From Trametopsis cervina (lineage: Eukaryota > Basidiomycota > Agaricomycetes > Polyporales > Irpicaceae): a stretch of DNA of 64,000 nucleotides. Positions within the stretch are counted from its first letter, which is position 1. Each line of letters opens with the position of its first letter. Shown here one piece after another: positions 35,071 to 48,088 of the stretch. The stretch spans positions 1 to 64,000 of the forward strand of contig MU278379.1 in assembly GCA_022385755.1 (NCBI GenBank), read 5' to 3'. Under the pieces are notes generated by a model, which was not told the origin of the DNA, did not search any database, and saw nothing but the letters and a program-made list of their open reading frames with translations. Position numbers and translations under genes: made by a program.

Positions 35071-35826
35071 GGTGAACGAATGGGATAGCTTGCTATGCTG
35101 CGCATCGGTTGGCTGTTTTATGCCAGCGGGGTTGCGTAAGGAGAGTCAGAACTGTCGGAAGCGTTGCCCACACGACATTTAGATATCCCGGACTGCGGAA
35201 TATGAGCGCACCTGCTCGAAACTGTCAATAATATTCCCTTAGGCTGCGTAAATAGGCTCGCCCAGTGTATAATGTGCGAGTTGGATTGTAGATGCTCATG
35301 TGCATGTGAGTAAAGCCAAGCGAACTCGAACGTCTGAATTGTTACCAGGTTTTGCCACGCGCTGACATACGGAGTCCGATGGATCCATCGGCACAATGGC
35401 AGCACGGTGCCTCGAGCTGCTTGTTTGTAGACTGCCTTGCTTTTACTTATCCGCCCTTCACTATCATGAACGCTTTCGCCAGAGCTCACAGACGGTGAAG
35501 CGAAACAACTCTTGGTCGTTCGTTTCAGATGCGCCAACAGCCATCATTATTACGCATTGCAACATCAAAACATCCTAACGAACTGTACAGGAATGTATTC
35601 CACCAACCGAAGACGGCGCCCTTATCGACCTATCGTGCCGCCATGGGAGATAGTAACCTTGTCGGAGTCTCAGTACTCCCTACAGAGGATCCAAACTTGA
35701 TCAGACCTGATGGGCATGTGCTCTCCCGGTTGCAATTTTCCTACCTTACATATGTCACCACAATATATGATCTCGCCTTCAACCGCCCGAGGCCACTTGG
35801 AGTCTCACGACCACTACTAGCCAGCC
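35071..35826. other. Shared divergent promoter of M28 peptidase and permease
   Basis: 756 bp between two divergent start codons. No TATA box stands out. Small open frames on both strands, including 35529-35861, overlap the permease start in another frame and look like chance. Confidence 0.55.
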
Positions 35827-37752
35827 ATGTCGAACCCCCCGGACGTCGAAGACTTCGATGAGAAGGAGAGTCGCAAGGACGTGGAGGTTGCATTGTATGC
35901 TCGGGGCGACGACTCGCAGCTGGAGCTCATGGGATACAAGCAAGAGTTCAAGCGCGATTTCTCGTTCCTTGGGCTGTTTGCATTGACTTCCAGTGAGCTT
36001 GCAGTCCTCCCGGGGGTTGCAGGGACCATATGGTACGTGAAACGCTGTATGTTGGCTCGCATGGTTCCTAACCCACACCCAGGTACACTATGGGCTACTG
36101 GTGAGCTCATACCCCATAGCCACCGTCTGTGGGCACAGACTCAATTTGACTACTAGCGGGTTGGTGGGCATGACTTGGGGATGGTTGGTCGGGGCTGTCA
36201 TGGGGCAGGTACGTTTCGCAGGGTTTTTCGGCGCCGCACAAAAACAGAACATCCCATAGCCATTGGTATACTCGCTGGCTGAATTATCGTCTGCCTATCC
36301 GACCTCTGGAGGGCTCTACTACTGGGCGTTCATGACGGCCCCACCTAAGTACAAAAAGGTCAGTCGACTTATCTTCTGAGTTTTCTACCTTCCGAAGTCT
36401 GACTTGCTTAGCTATCGTGCTATGTTGTAGCATGGTCCATGATCATATCCACACCACTCGCTTGCTGCTCCATTACCTACTCCGTGAGTTCCGTGTCTAG
36501 TGCGATACTTGGCAGGTTCTCAGACAAATCCGTTATCTAGGCCGCTCAAATGCTGATAGCCGCCGTGCAAATGGCTTATCCAAACTATGCGGCCGCAGTG
36601 TGGCACATTTATCTGGTATACGTTGCCATGATGTTCGCCTCCTACGTGATCATCTGCTTGCCCACGCGCTACGTTAGCCAGTTCAATATTTGGGCGTACG
36701 CCATTGGCACCATCCTCTTGATCGTCACCACAATTCTGCTGCCCATCAAAGCACAGGAACTGAACTCGGGGAAAGCTATCTTCACCGAGGTCTACAACCA
36801 ACTGGACTGGCCCGTCGGATGGTCTTTCTGCATGACGTTCCTCTCCGCCACCTGGACATTGAGCGGCTACGATGTTGCCGCCCATGTAGCCGAAGAGACC
36901 AGCGACGCTGCCATTAACGTCCCTCGCGCGATGGTCTGGAGCACGTGGAGTAGCACCGCGCTGGGTTTTGTCTATCTCATTTCCCTCGCGCTATGTGCTA
37001 CCGACATTGACTCTTTAATGGCCAACCCTCTCGGTCAGCCAATCGGCACTCTGACACAAAACATATTGGGGGATAGAGCCGGTGTGGCATTGCTTGCGAT
37101 TAACTTCTTCGCGCAGTTTGGATGCGGTGTCGCTTTCGTGAGCACTTACTACTACTCATATCAACACCCCGTACTAAGCATCTACAATAGTTCGTTGCCG
37201 CATCACGAATCTTCTTTGCATATTCTCGAGACAAGGCCCTGCCGTTTTCCGACTGGTTGAGCAAAGTAGACAAACGCACACACACGCCAAACAACGCGTC
37301 CCTGGTTGTGTTCGTCATCTCTTCCGCATTCGGCGCTGTCTCTATCGGGTCAGACACAGCCTTTGAGGCGTTCTTCTCTGGCAGCACACTTGCAGGACAG
37401 ATCTCGTACATTCTCCCTGTTCTTGGACGGTGCTTGTACGAGAATAACCCCGAGTACGCGCCAGGGCCATACAACCTGGGTGGGTGGAGCAGGACAATTC
37501 GCTGGGTGGCCGTTGCGTGGAACTTCTTCATCATGCCGCTCGTCAGCTTGTAAGTCCTCGTTCTGACGTGATTGTTGTGCTTTGCGGATTCTGACGATAT
37601 TTTCCAGCCCCGAAGGGCCAAACCCTTCAGCAGAAGGCATGAACTGGGCTGTCGTCATCTACGTCCCGTTCCAGATTATTGCGATGTTCTATTGGTATTT
37701 CTGGGGCTACAAGACATTCACGGGGCCGCAGCCGAACTTGAAGCATTCCTGA
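35827..37752 (+). CDS. Amino acid/GABA permease (APC superfamily)
   Basis: About eight exons encode roughly 510 residues. The N-terminus is acidic and cytosolic (EDFDEKESRKD), followed by an FKRDFSFLGLFAL segment just before helix 1. The APC motifs of the ACT/GABA-permease subgroup are present: SSAYPTSGGLYYWAF, HVAEETSDAAINVPRAM and SRIFFAYSRDKALPFSDWLSKV, the last recovered only after removing an intron at about 37138-37190. Twelve helices are expected. The subgroup includes GABA and choline permeases, so the substrate is not certain. No ubiquitination or localisation claims can be made. Confidence 0.9.
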
Positions 37753-38342
37753 CACGAATTACGATCGTAATTCGGAAGAGCGTATGTTTGAATGTCTTTT
37801 TCCTCTTCTTGATATTGTTGTATGTACAATGCTGCATTTCTTATTTAAAAGCCTGTTCATTCCTGGGATATCGACACTTTGAGCTCGTATTACTCTACGC
37901 CGATCACAGGTTGGCGGTGCTGGTGTCCTATCGTGCACATGACAGGTCAGTGCAAAGTGTGAAGCTTGGTATGTGCTGCGTCTCCTTGCGCACATCCCTG
38001 AACTCGAACGATGTCATATCGCCCGTGGTTAACAAATGTAGCTTGGGTGCCCACTTGCAGAACCTATGAGTATGGGGGAGCTACTCAGGGGCATTCTGCG
38101 ATGTCATATCTCGCCATTCATTGACCAATGATATTGTAAACATTTTAACAGTGTTCGCGCCGCGATAATGAAGAGCACGTGCTCTTGGGCCAATCATCTT
38201 ATCACTAGAACTGCTATTTTAGGACGAAGAACGGATCCGACGCGTCTTATCGCTCTGCCGGCCCCGGCCCCGGCATTTGACTCAAGCCTTCAAGTTTATA
38301 CGGGTGGGTTCGACCTTGGGCACCGCTTCGACATTGACCAGC
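37753..38342. other. Intergenic region
   Basis: 3' UTR of the permease and promoter of the ABC transporter. Nothing further recognised. Confidence 0.55.
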
Positions 38343-41300
38343 ATGTCGCAGTACCAGCTGCCCGTTGTTGTGGCCCTCACGGCGACTGGGCTTTTCAGCG
38401 GTGGACTGCTGCTCGTTACAAAACCCACGGAAGGCAAGGTCAAGCTGCTTGACGTCGTACCCGATGCTTCGTCTAAGGATCCTTTCGACGTCACGAGGCC
38501 GGAAGATGTCATAGACGGAGAGCCCGTAGACGAGGTGAACTTTTGGGCAAGGGTGCGTAATGTGATTGTCCGATGTCGGGTTGAGCTGAACGCGCAACAC
38601 AGATGCGTTTGCGGAAAATTCTCATTACATTCGTCCTTGCTGCAATTGTGTCCTTGCAAGCAGCATCGCTCAGCTGGTCATTCCTTGAAGGAACATCGAG
38701 GGAAATTGCTCAGTTTTCTCTGCACCTCGCCTTCTCTCTATATCTGCTAGTGGTCGCCGCCATCTCTATCAAGCATGAGTACAGCGCCCACGAACATCTT
38801 GTTATTCACCTCTCCACGCTGACGTTCGTCGCATTCGCCCTACTCGGGACGATTTCTATTCTACCAGCAACACCATCGCCGATTGCCATGGCTTTCGAGG
38901 AATCAGCTCTGCCCAAGGGACTATCCTACGCCACGGTGATACTGTACTTCTGTGCGCTCGCACTTGCTGTTACAACGCCCTGTGGACCCCCGCTTCATTT
39001 CCCCTCGGAGCAGATCTACTCTGACAAGACGCTTATGGCCGTGACCTCGAAATACGAAGACAATGTCTGCGGTGTCACAGGTGCCTCGGTACTGGACACT
39101 CTGCTGTTTTCGTACACCACGAAGGTGGTCATGCTTGGTAACACTTCCGAGAGCCTCGAAATCGGCGACTTGCCTATCGTCCCGGGGAACATGCGTGCTA
39201 CTATGATCTATGCCACCATGCGTGCAGCTATGCGGAAATGGAAGCTTCGTATTGGCAGTTGGACGCCCAAGGCTGGAAGCGGTTGGCAACTCGGATACCG
39301 TCTTTTGCGAAACAACGGTGCGGTGCTCGCGCTAGTAATTGCCCTAGCGTCCGTTTCAGCCGTACTGTTCTATACACCTGCCTTGTTCCTACAAAGGGTG
39401 GTCGCTTACCTCGAAGCTGATCCTGAACGCAAGGATCGTGGCTGGGGTTGGGTTTACTGTGCTGGCCTCTTCTTTAGCAATGCACTAACACAGCTCAGTA
39501 TGTTGCTTTGTCGAGTTCTGCCTGTTTAGTCGCTGTATTAACTTGCGATTAGTCACCGGTCAATTGTGGTCGCTCTCAACAACGACGCTTCAAGTGCGGC
39601 TTCGTGTCCAACTGAACTCAATCCTATTCGCTAAGACGTTGGTGAGAAAAGATGTCGCATCTGCTTCTGGACCTGCACCTGGAAGCACTGCAGCGAACGG
39701 AGAGACAGCCCCCGCTCCTGCAGCTGAGCCCGCTACAACAGACGCTGACGGCAATCCTGTGGAGAAGAAAGACGACGAGGCAGAATTCTCGAGCAAGGCA
39801 CAAATCATGACCCTCATGACCACGGACGTTGACCGTGTTAGTGAATTTGCGTGGCATCTGTTCACACTCGTCGATTCGCCCATCGAAATTGTCATCGGCA
39901 CACTGTTCCTGTACAACCTCCTTGGCGTATCATGCTTCTTTGGGCTTGCGGTTACATGTTTGTTCCTTCCCCTCAACCACTTCGCAGGCAAGGTTGTCGT
40001 TGGTGCACAGGATAACTTGATGAAAGCCCGAGATGAGCGTGTTGCTCTGATGAATGAGGTTTGTGCTATCTTCAGCGTTTGAGTATTTGTTTGACGCATG
40101 GCTTATGTTACCAGATTCTGGGGGGTATCAGAATGTTGAAGGTACGAGGTTTAGCTTCTCTACTGACACACTAGATCTGAATCAAAATTCAGTTTATGGC
40201 GTGGGAGCGTAGTTTCGAAGGACGTGTGGATAAAGTCAGGGACCGCGAGCTGAAATACCAGAAGTTGAACTACACTATTGAGGTCGGTCATGTATTTCAT
40301 ATGGCAACAGCTACATACTGATCCCTACTTCCTTTCAGACCCTTTGGAACGCTATTTGGTACCATCATCTTGCCTTGACGCTCGATATCCCATTGACCGT
40401 TATGCAATTAGGAACGGGTCACCGATTCTCGTCACTTTAGTATCCTTCTGGCACTTCGCTGTCGTTCGTGGACAGCCCTTGTCGCCTTCTATCGCTTTCA
40501 CGTCTATCAGTGGTAAATATTCGCGTCCATTTTGTTCGTTTGTATTGGCTTAGTGTTTCCTCGCAGTGTTCGAAGAGATGAAATTCGCTCTCAATGCTCT
40601 TCCTGAGACCTTGATTAATATGCTCCAGGTACTTCATATCTATTCTCATTCAAATGACCGTTTTTACTGACATCTATACCAGTCACTTGTTTCCATGCGC
40701 CGTATCGAAAAGTACCTTAACGGTGCCGAAGTTGCAGATGTTGCTCCTCTCGATGGTCAAGTGCAGCCTATTCGGTTGCAATCTGCCACCATTACCTGGC
40801 CTCAGGATCGCACACGAGGCTCCAGTACAGCCCCTTCAGCTGCGCCGACGCCGCGACACAAGTTCGTTCTCGTTGACTTGACGTTGGACTTCCCGCTGGG
40901 TGAGCTGTCGCTCATCTGTGGTAAGCTCGGTAGCGGGAAGACTCTACTTTTACTCGGCATGTATTATTCATAGTACTCTCATAGAAATATGCTAATGATG
41001 CTGGGTTATCAGCTCTCCTCGGCGAAGCAGATCTGCTGACCGGTCAACTCATCTGCCCGCGCTCTCCACCCGATGCGCTTGCATCGTTCACTGGTAAACC
41101 TGTCTCTGACGAGGAGTGGGTTGTTGAAGGTGTCTGCGCGTATGTTCCTCAGTCAGCATGGCTGCGTAACGCCTCTATCAGAGGTGCGAAGATCTTTCAT
41201 ATTGGTAGTTCCTATGCGAACTAACGTTTGTATCAAAAAGATAACATCCTCTTCGACCTGCCGTTTAATGAGACCCGCTACCAGAAGACGCTGGAGGTCT

Positions 41301-44300
41301 GTGCTCTGCTCAGTGACCTCCAAATCCTCGAAGACGGTGATATGTCGGAGATTGGTGAACGTGGAGTGAGATATAACTGCACCGGCAACTTTTAGCAATG
41401 GCGCATCTAATAATATACTTATAGGTCAACCTGTCTGGTGGTCAGAAGGCTCGAGGTATGTCTTCCTGTGTTGAACATTGTAACATTATACCCTAACTCA
41501 TATCGTGCATTAGTTTCTTTGGCCCGTGCTGTCTATTCTCGTGCATCGGTCCTCCTTTTGGACGATGTCCTGTCTGCTGGTATGCTTCAATATTCATGCG
41601 TTGTATCATTATCTCATCTCCGCTCTGCCCAGTCGACGCGCATACTGCTCACCACTTATATTATGAGTGCTTGAAGGGCGATCTCATGAAAGGCCGCACA
41701 ATTGTCCTCGTATCGCATCACGTCCAGTTGTGCGCTCCTGGTGCAAGCTATGTCGTCGCACTCGATAACGGCCGCTTACAGTTCCAAGGAAAACAAGCAG
41801 ACTTCATGGCTTCCGAAGTACTCAGCAGTCTTAGCCAATCTGGCGCTGTCGATACTTCAGACGAGAAAGAGGATGTTACCGTTCCTAACATTGAAGAAGT
41901 GGCTGAAGAGAAAGCTGAATCTGACAGTCCGGCTGACAGTTCAGAGACCAACTCAACGGCAGCTCCTACAGCTGTTGACGTCGATGTCAAGCCCGAGATC
42001 AAGAAAGCTCCGCGAAAATTGATCGAGGAAGAAAAGCGCGCCGTAGGTCGGATCGGTAAAGACATTTGGGCCACCTACCTCCAGGCATGCGGTGGTACAT
42101 TATATTGGATCACCTTCACCGCCTCTTTACTTCTTGCTGCGGCGGGTCCAGTCCTGCAGAACGGTTGGCTGAAGTACGAGCATTCATAGAAGCGGAGATT
42201 TTCGCAGTCATGCTGAACTTTTCGTTATAGAGTCTGGACAGGCGCAGCATATGAAACAGAGACAGCCAAAACGCCCTTATATTACATGAGCGTATATGCA
42301 GCGGTTCGTGAACTTTTACAGTATTCCCTTTGATTTCTGGTATGCTCACACGTACTACAGATAACGTTGATAGGTAAGAATCATGACAACTTTCCAGCAG
42401 ATTATCTAACCGTGTCTTAGGATTGGTCCTGAGTACTCTTCGCTGGTTTGTTCTATGTGCGTGAAACATCTACGGGATTGCGGACAGATTCTGATCACCA
42501 GAACAACAGATCGCGGAGGAATCCACGCTTCCCGTGTCCTATACAAGAGTAAGCCCAGAGTGAGCCCTAAGGGATTAACACACTGATAAGGGTTTCAGGA
42601 CTACTCGAGGGTGTTCTGTTTGCTCAAATTCGTTTCCACGACACTGTATCACGGGGCAGGTTACTGAACCGCTTCGGCAAGGACTTCGAAGGAGTGGATA
42701 GCAACCTTCCAGACAATTTCGGTCGCAGTGTCATGTATGGGCTATCTGCCGTTACCACCATGATCAGTATCACTTTCGTTGGCGGGTTCCCCTTCCTTCT
42801 GGCTGCGATAATCATTGGCTCCCTTTACTTCAGTGGTAAGTCAACAATCGGCGCTAGTAGTGATAAATGTACTAATTCTTCTCACAGTTGGGAAAGTGAG
42901 TTATTCAACGATCATTACAGTGCTATCTCGTATTGAACATTGCGGCCAAAGGTATACGGCCAAACCTCGCGAGACATGCGTCGCCTGGGTATGTCACTAT
43001 ACTAATACCGCATTACGTTACTCATGACCCACCAGACTCTGTGACTCGGTCGCCTTTGTATTCCATCTATGGAGAGACCATCGCTGGTGTGACGGTAATC
43101 CGTGCTTTTGGCGCATCTTCAAAGTTCTTGAGGGATATGCTCCGATGCGTTGACACGGTAAGTATACATTACGTCTCAACCTGTGCGAGCATTGACAATG
43201 TTTCTTAGAATTCGAACCCTTACTATTGGATGTGGGGTGGTAAGTTCTTCTTTTTTTTCAACTTTCGCACCCAAGAACTCAGTGTCTCCAAGTGAACCGC
43301 TGGCTGTCAGCACGGTTCAATCTCTTATCAGCTGCTGTTGTTGGTGCAACTGGGTTTATAGCGATTTCCACACCGAGTATATCCGCGTCTACCGCTGGAT
43401 TCGCGCTGGCGTTTGCTAGCACGATTTCAAATGATGTAAGCCCTCTGACGCATCTCACGCAGTATTTCACTTGCTGACATCCGACTCACAGTTGCTGTTC
43501 TTGGTCAGAGCATAAGATCGACTAAAGATTACCTATTGCTGATTAGTTTGTACAGGTTCGCCGTTTCGTTGGACTCGAACAGTCTATGGTAAGAGGGGAT
43601 CCTTTAGTAGTCTGCTCCTGCTCACGCATGTGACAGGTCGCCGTGGAGCGTATCAAGGAGTTTACAGAGGTGAAACGTGAGCCGCCGGAGTTTATTGAAC
43701 CTCGTCCACCTGCTAGCTGGCCCTCCAAAGGCGAGATCAAATGCGAGGACCTCGTCATCAAATATGCTGTAAGCCATATTTTGTCGCGGTAACTACTGAT
43801 AGCTCACGGCACACAGCCTGAACTCCCCGATGTGCTCCACAACTTGAACTTTGAAGTTAAGCCCGGAGAGAAAATCGGGGTATTAGGCCGAACAGGTTCC
43901 GGAAAGAGTACCCTGGCTCTTTCTTTCTTCAGATTCGTCGAACCCTATAAAGGACGTATCGTCATTGACGGTATTGATATCTCAAAAATTGGCCTGAGTG
44001 ACTTGAGAAGCAAACTCACCATCATCCCTCGTGCGTGATTCTTGTGGTAGTGTAACCGCTAGATACTGAAAATGACTTCAGAGGATCCAACCATCTTGAG
44101 TGGGACCCTCCGATCCACCCTCGATGTTTTCGGTGAATACAAGGACGTAGAAATAGTAAGCATCTCCGACTTTCTCTCCCAATCCTGACAATTCACTTAA
44201 GCCATACGACAGTATGAAGCACTTCGCAGAGTACACTTGATTCCGTCCGCAGACACTCCGGAAGAAGACTCCGACGCAGTGAATTCGAATGTTTTCCGCA

Positions 44301-44952
44301 ACCTGGATTCGTCTGTGTCAGAAGGCGGAGAGAACTTCTCTACTGGGTAGGTCGACGATGTTGGGAGGCATATCATGTACTCATCCCCCGCCAGAGAAAA
44401 GCAGTTGTTGTGCATGGCTCGTGCTATCCTCAAGCGGACGAAACTTCTGATGATGGACGAAGTAAGCTCATCCAGGCAGACTCTACTAGCGTTCAGAGAC
44501 TGACCGTTGTGCACCCCGTGTATTTAGGCTACTGCCAGGTTTGAACATTCCTAAAAACTGAATTATAGACTACTGATGTGTTGCCGTTAGCGTTGATTAT
44601 GCAACTGACGAACTTATAGGCAAGACAATCAGACAGTAAGCAGCTCCCCTCAGCTGCGACAGAAATGTGCTTACAGTGTATCTCAGCGAATTCGCGGATA
44701 GCACTATCCTGACGATTGCGCATCGACTCCGGACGATCATTGACTACGACCGAGTGAGAACTGCCTCAATAGAATGTAGCCAGATTCACTCATCTCTTTG
44801 CTTAGGTCATGCTTCTGGACCAAGGTCGCATTGCAGAATTTGATAAGCCTGCAGTACTGCTCGCCGACCCAAATTCGAAATTCCACTCACTTTGCAAAGC
44901 CACCGGGAAAAGCGAGTTTGCCATGCTCAAGAAAATGGCGGGCGTGCCTTGA
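38343..44952 (+). CDS. ABCC (MRP-type) full-length ABC transporter
   Basis: About 34 exons encode roughly 1,550-1,600 residues. An N-terminal hydrophobic region precedes a first membrane domain that carries a long Ala/Pro/Glu insert (39660-39790). NBD1 has a Walker A (GKLGSGKT), signature [14 protein letters not shown] and Walker [15 protein letters not shown]2 has Walker [10 protein letters not shown], a non-canonical signature [14 protein letters not shown] and LLMMDEATASVD. The second membrane domain starts at [11 protein letters not shown] after a short intron. Members export glutathione conjugates, bile-acid-like and other organic anions across vacuolar or plasma membranes. One intron (40957-41012) uses a GC donor; the open frame is otherwise intact end to end. 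The Ser-Thr-Gly-Glu-Lys-Gln signature in NBD2 departs from LSGGQ and may alter ATP turnover. Confidence 0.93.
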
Positions 44953-45802
44953 TTGAGATAGGGTATCCCACCTATCCAAAAGATGCTGAACTTCTTGTAT
45001 ATAGAGTGCAATTTAGATAGATGCCGTGTTTGCTTGCATATCTTGCATGGCTATAGTTGTGGTGCATTCCAGATCAATTGCGTTATCGGGAGCTTTATGG
45101 GCCGCAAGCTGGTAACTTTCTCAACTCTTCAACCGCCATACCTGTGCAGTTCTCCGTATATTGACGATCCAGAAATCCAGGTGGTACTATCGGAGGGGCC
45201 GTCTCTCTTGCATTCTCAAGTCTCAGATACTGGGCTTGTGTAATATCGACGGTGGCTGACACTAACATTCATCTATGCGCGTCGGTGGGTCCTCGCTCTA
45301 TAGGGTATATCGATGTCTATGGAAACACTCGATAACAAGGTGCTTCGTCGTATCTAAAGTTCCTCTTCATCTTCAGACTAGTGCAACAACCTTCAGACGA
45401 TGACAATAACCGCGGTCAGCTGCATGTACGTTGACAATGCCATACATCCCTACTCAATTATCTTGACGCTGTGCGAGGTTCGTGAGCCACTGTACGCCGT
45501 CATCGGTATCTCACATGTCTCTTCAGGCAGCGGCTCTTCGGTCTGGTGGCAGCGAGGATCTGACTTTTGCAGTAATGTGATAACGCGATCTTGTCGTTTT
45601 AGCGAGACCCTGCGCATCAAGGTTTGCTAAGGCTGCGTTGATCGTACACATCAGTCAGAGCTACGCCTTTCGTTACACTGATCTGACCGATGGCCATGCC
45701 AAGGTCTTCGCCTGGTGACCTCCCCTGGTTCATTCGATATAACCACTTCCATCTCCACCTCTCCTCGCAGTCTTGCATTCATACCCTTTTTTTCTATCAT
45801 CT
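44953..45802. other. Intergenic region with a duplicated promoter segment
   Basis: The part from about 45370 to 45800 resembles 46500-46940 and shares the core TCGGTATCTCACATGT (45504-45519 and 46639-46654). It looks like the promoter half of the tandem duplication that made the trefoil-like genes. Confidence 0.5.
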
Positions 45803-46411
45803 ATGGCCAGGCCGTGGATTCGCAAAAAGGACGCATTGATCACAAACGTCGCCGACGCGAATAAATTGGCATGCCGAGATGAAACAAAAACCCAGATAGT
45901 CGCGCAAAGTAAGCAACACAAGGTGCGTTCGTATCATCATCTTTTGTAGCCATAGTAGAATACTATCGAACTTATTAATGATTGCTATACAGTGGAAGTT
46001 GATTCATCTTCCTATCCAAAGTAGCGGAGACCCCTTCTTCATCATTCAGCTTGAGAGCGGTGACCATTGGGCCTACGTTGCGCCGGACCCAAGGGAAAAC
46101 CCCGAAATCCTCTTCAGTAGTTCTGACGCCACTATCTGGCGTATTGGGTACAGTGAGGAAAAGGACAAAGCCGGACATTAGTGAGTGCCAGTACGCACTG
46201 CTCTTAACGGAACACACACGAACTTTCATGACATTAATCCAGCATCTATCCCGCCACGCACACTGATCTATTCTGGGGACTTGACGATAGTGGAACCACA
46301 GTAAGTGTATTATCAGCAATGAATGTCAATCCTACTCATCCGGCCTACCAACTTCAGGTCATTTTACGCAAAGATAGAACTGATAAGAAGAATCTCTGGA
46401 GCCTCGACTAG
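45803..46411 (+). CDS. Small beta-trefoil-like protein, tandem copy A
   Basis: Four exons (45803-45922, 45993-46180, 46243-46300, 46358-46411) encode 139 residues without a signal peptide. The first exon (MARPWIRKKD) is variable among the copies. The rest has trefoil-like repeating strands: WKLIHLP, FFIIQLESGDHWAYV, ATIWRIGY, HYIYPATHTDLFWGL and a terminal NLWSLD resembling the QxW motif of ricin-B-like folds. It could be a cytosolic lectin or an I66-type protease inhibitor, both common in mushrooms; the sequence does not decide. Two related genes follow directly. Confidence 0.5.
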
Positions 46412-46942
46412 CACGTGCGTGGTCGTAATGTATGCATGTCAAATTTGGCTTGGCCGATCTTAGTTCTATCTCGTATCCGTTGTTGAAGCATAATCATACA
46501 GTCCTTGAGTCTGCAGGCAGTAGCAACAAGGTTCAGACAGTGACTATGACTTCCTGTCAGCTGTTTTGTCTCACAACGGCGCTGCATACCTATCTTGACG
46601 CCGTACCAGTTCTAGGAGCTCCTATGCACTGTAATCGGTATCTCACATGTCCCCCAACCTGTGAGTATTCGGCCAAGTGGTAGCGAAGATCTGCTTGTCG
46701 TGGACATCTAATAACACGAGGTTGTCATTCTGGTACAGGTTTGCGATAGCATCAACGTTCGCTCGGTGATGTACAGAGCATGCCCATTAGCCAGAGATGG
46801 TCCTTTTGTGCGCTGATTCGACCGATGGGTATGTAACTTCACAAGGCCATTACCTGGCGTCGATCGTTCACTCATGCATATAATGCCAGCGATCCCATCC
46901 TAGTGCGGAGTAACTGGCTTGTCCGCGCTGTTTCTGTAATCA
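46412..46942. other. Intergenic region, duplicated promoter segment
   Basis: Second copy of the promoter-like segment described at 45.4-45.8 kb, with TCGGTATCTCACATGT at 46639-46654 and a TATAATG-like box near 46873. No separate gene. Confidence 0.5.
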
Positions 46943-47601
46943 ATGTCCAGGCTCCGGATCCTCACTGGCCAGCCGCTTCTCATCCAAAACGTCAAGGATA
47001 CGACCAAAGGGGCAAGTGAAGGGCGCTCGGTCGAATCCGAACATGATGCAAGACGCACTGTGGCCGCTGTAGACAGCACGAAGAGCTATAGGGTGCGTTC
47101 ATATTACCCACTTCCATGGCTTATATCATTAATACTTCACCCAACTCTCACTGGTAATGGCAATGCAGTGGAATTTGATTCATCTTCCTGCTCAAGGCGA
47201 TGGGGACCCTTTCATCCTTATTCAGCTTGAGAATGAGAGACAGTGGGCCTACGTTGACTCTGATCCTGCCGTTAAGGAAGGAGATGCGGTCCTCCTAAAC
47301 AATTCTACCGCAACGATATGGCGTATTGGCTACAGCGATGACAAGGACAAAGTAGGCCATTAGTGAGTGCAGGCGTACACTACCAGCTGCTAGCGCGGTA
47401 CTCACCTGATCTCACATGACGTTTACACTAGCATTTATCCCGCAACGCACAACAATCTGCTCTGGGGAATTGCAGATGGTGCAACCGAAGTAGGCTTCTC
47501 ACCATTACCGAGTGTTGTGCCTGCTCAGCCGCAGTGCTTCTAATTAGATTACGTTACGCAACACTGGGACCGAAACGCAGAATCTCTGGAACTTGGGTTA
47601 G
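46943..47601 (+). CDS. Small beta-trefoil-like protein, tandem copy B
   Basis: Four exons encode about 148 residues. Exons 2-4 match copy A at roughly 60% identity (WNLIHLPAQ, ILIQLENERQWAYV, ATIWRIGYSDDKDKVGHY, HNNLLWGI, TLRNTG, QNLWNLG), including identical intron positions. Exon 1 (MSRLRILTGQ) is unlike copy A, so divergence is concentrated in the N-terminal 40-50 residues. There is no signal peptide. Fold assignment is by pattern only; function unknown. Confidence 0.5.
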
Positions 47602-48088
47602 TACATGCATCAGCGCGGATATATGTGGGTGGGAGGGATCACTTGGTTCTCAGCAACGCGTTCCATCGTGTGTATTCTTGCCACGAATGAAATCCTTGGA
47701 GAATACTGTACAGCAGACGGAAAGTATCGTGGATGCGCGACCTGAATCGTCGGTGAATTACGGAAGATGTCGTTATGTGATGTCTAGCTCGGAGACTATG
47801 GTTCGACAAAAAGCTCACCGCCGATCTTTGTATTTACAAGGTCCTGCCGATTGCGATATCTGACACTCATATCTCGACCACACCGTGCAGTCCTTCCAAT
47901 AATATGTCCGCATATCGATGGCAGGGATTACCGTTCGATGCAAGCAGAACCTCCGTTAGGATGTCGTAACGGTGTAGCGACTTGCCTTACGCGAAACACT
48001 ACTTGGTTATATAAACTAGAGCTGTTCCATCCCTCAGAAAACCACACCCCAGATTAGCAGGCGATACCTCTCCACTCTACAGTGAATC
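47602..48088. other. Intergenic region
   Basis: Ends in a TATATAAA box at 48008-48015, 74 bp before the ATG of copy C. The duplicated TCGGTATCTCACATGT core is not recognisable here. Confidence 0.5.
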
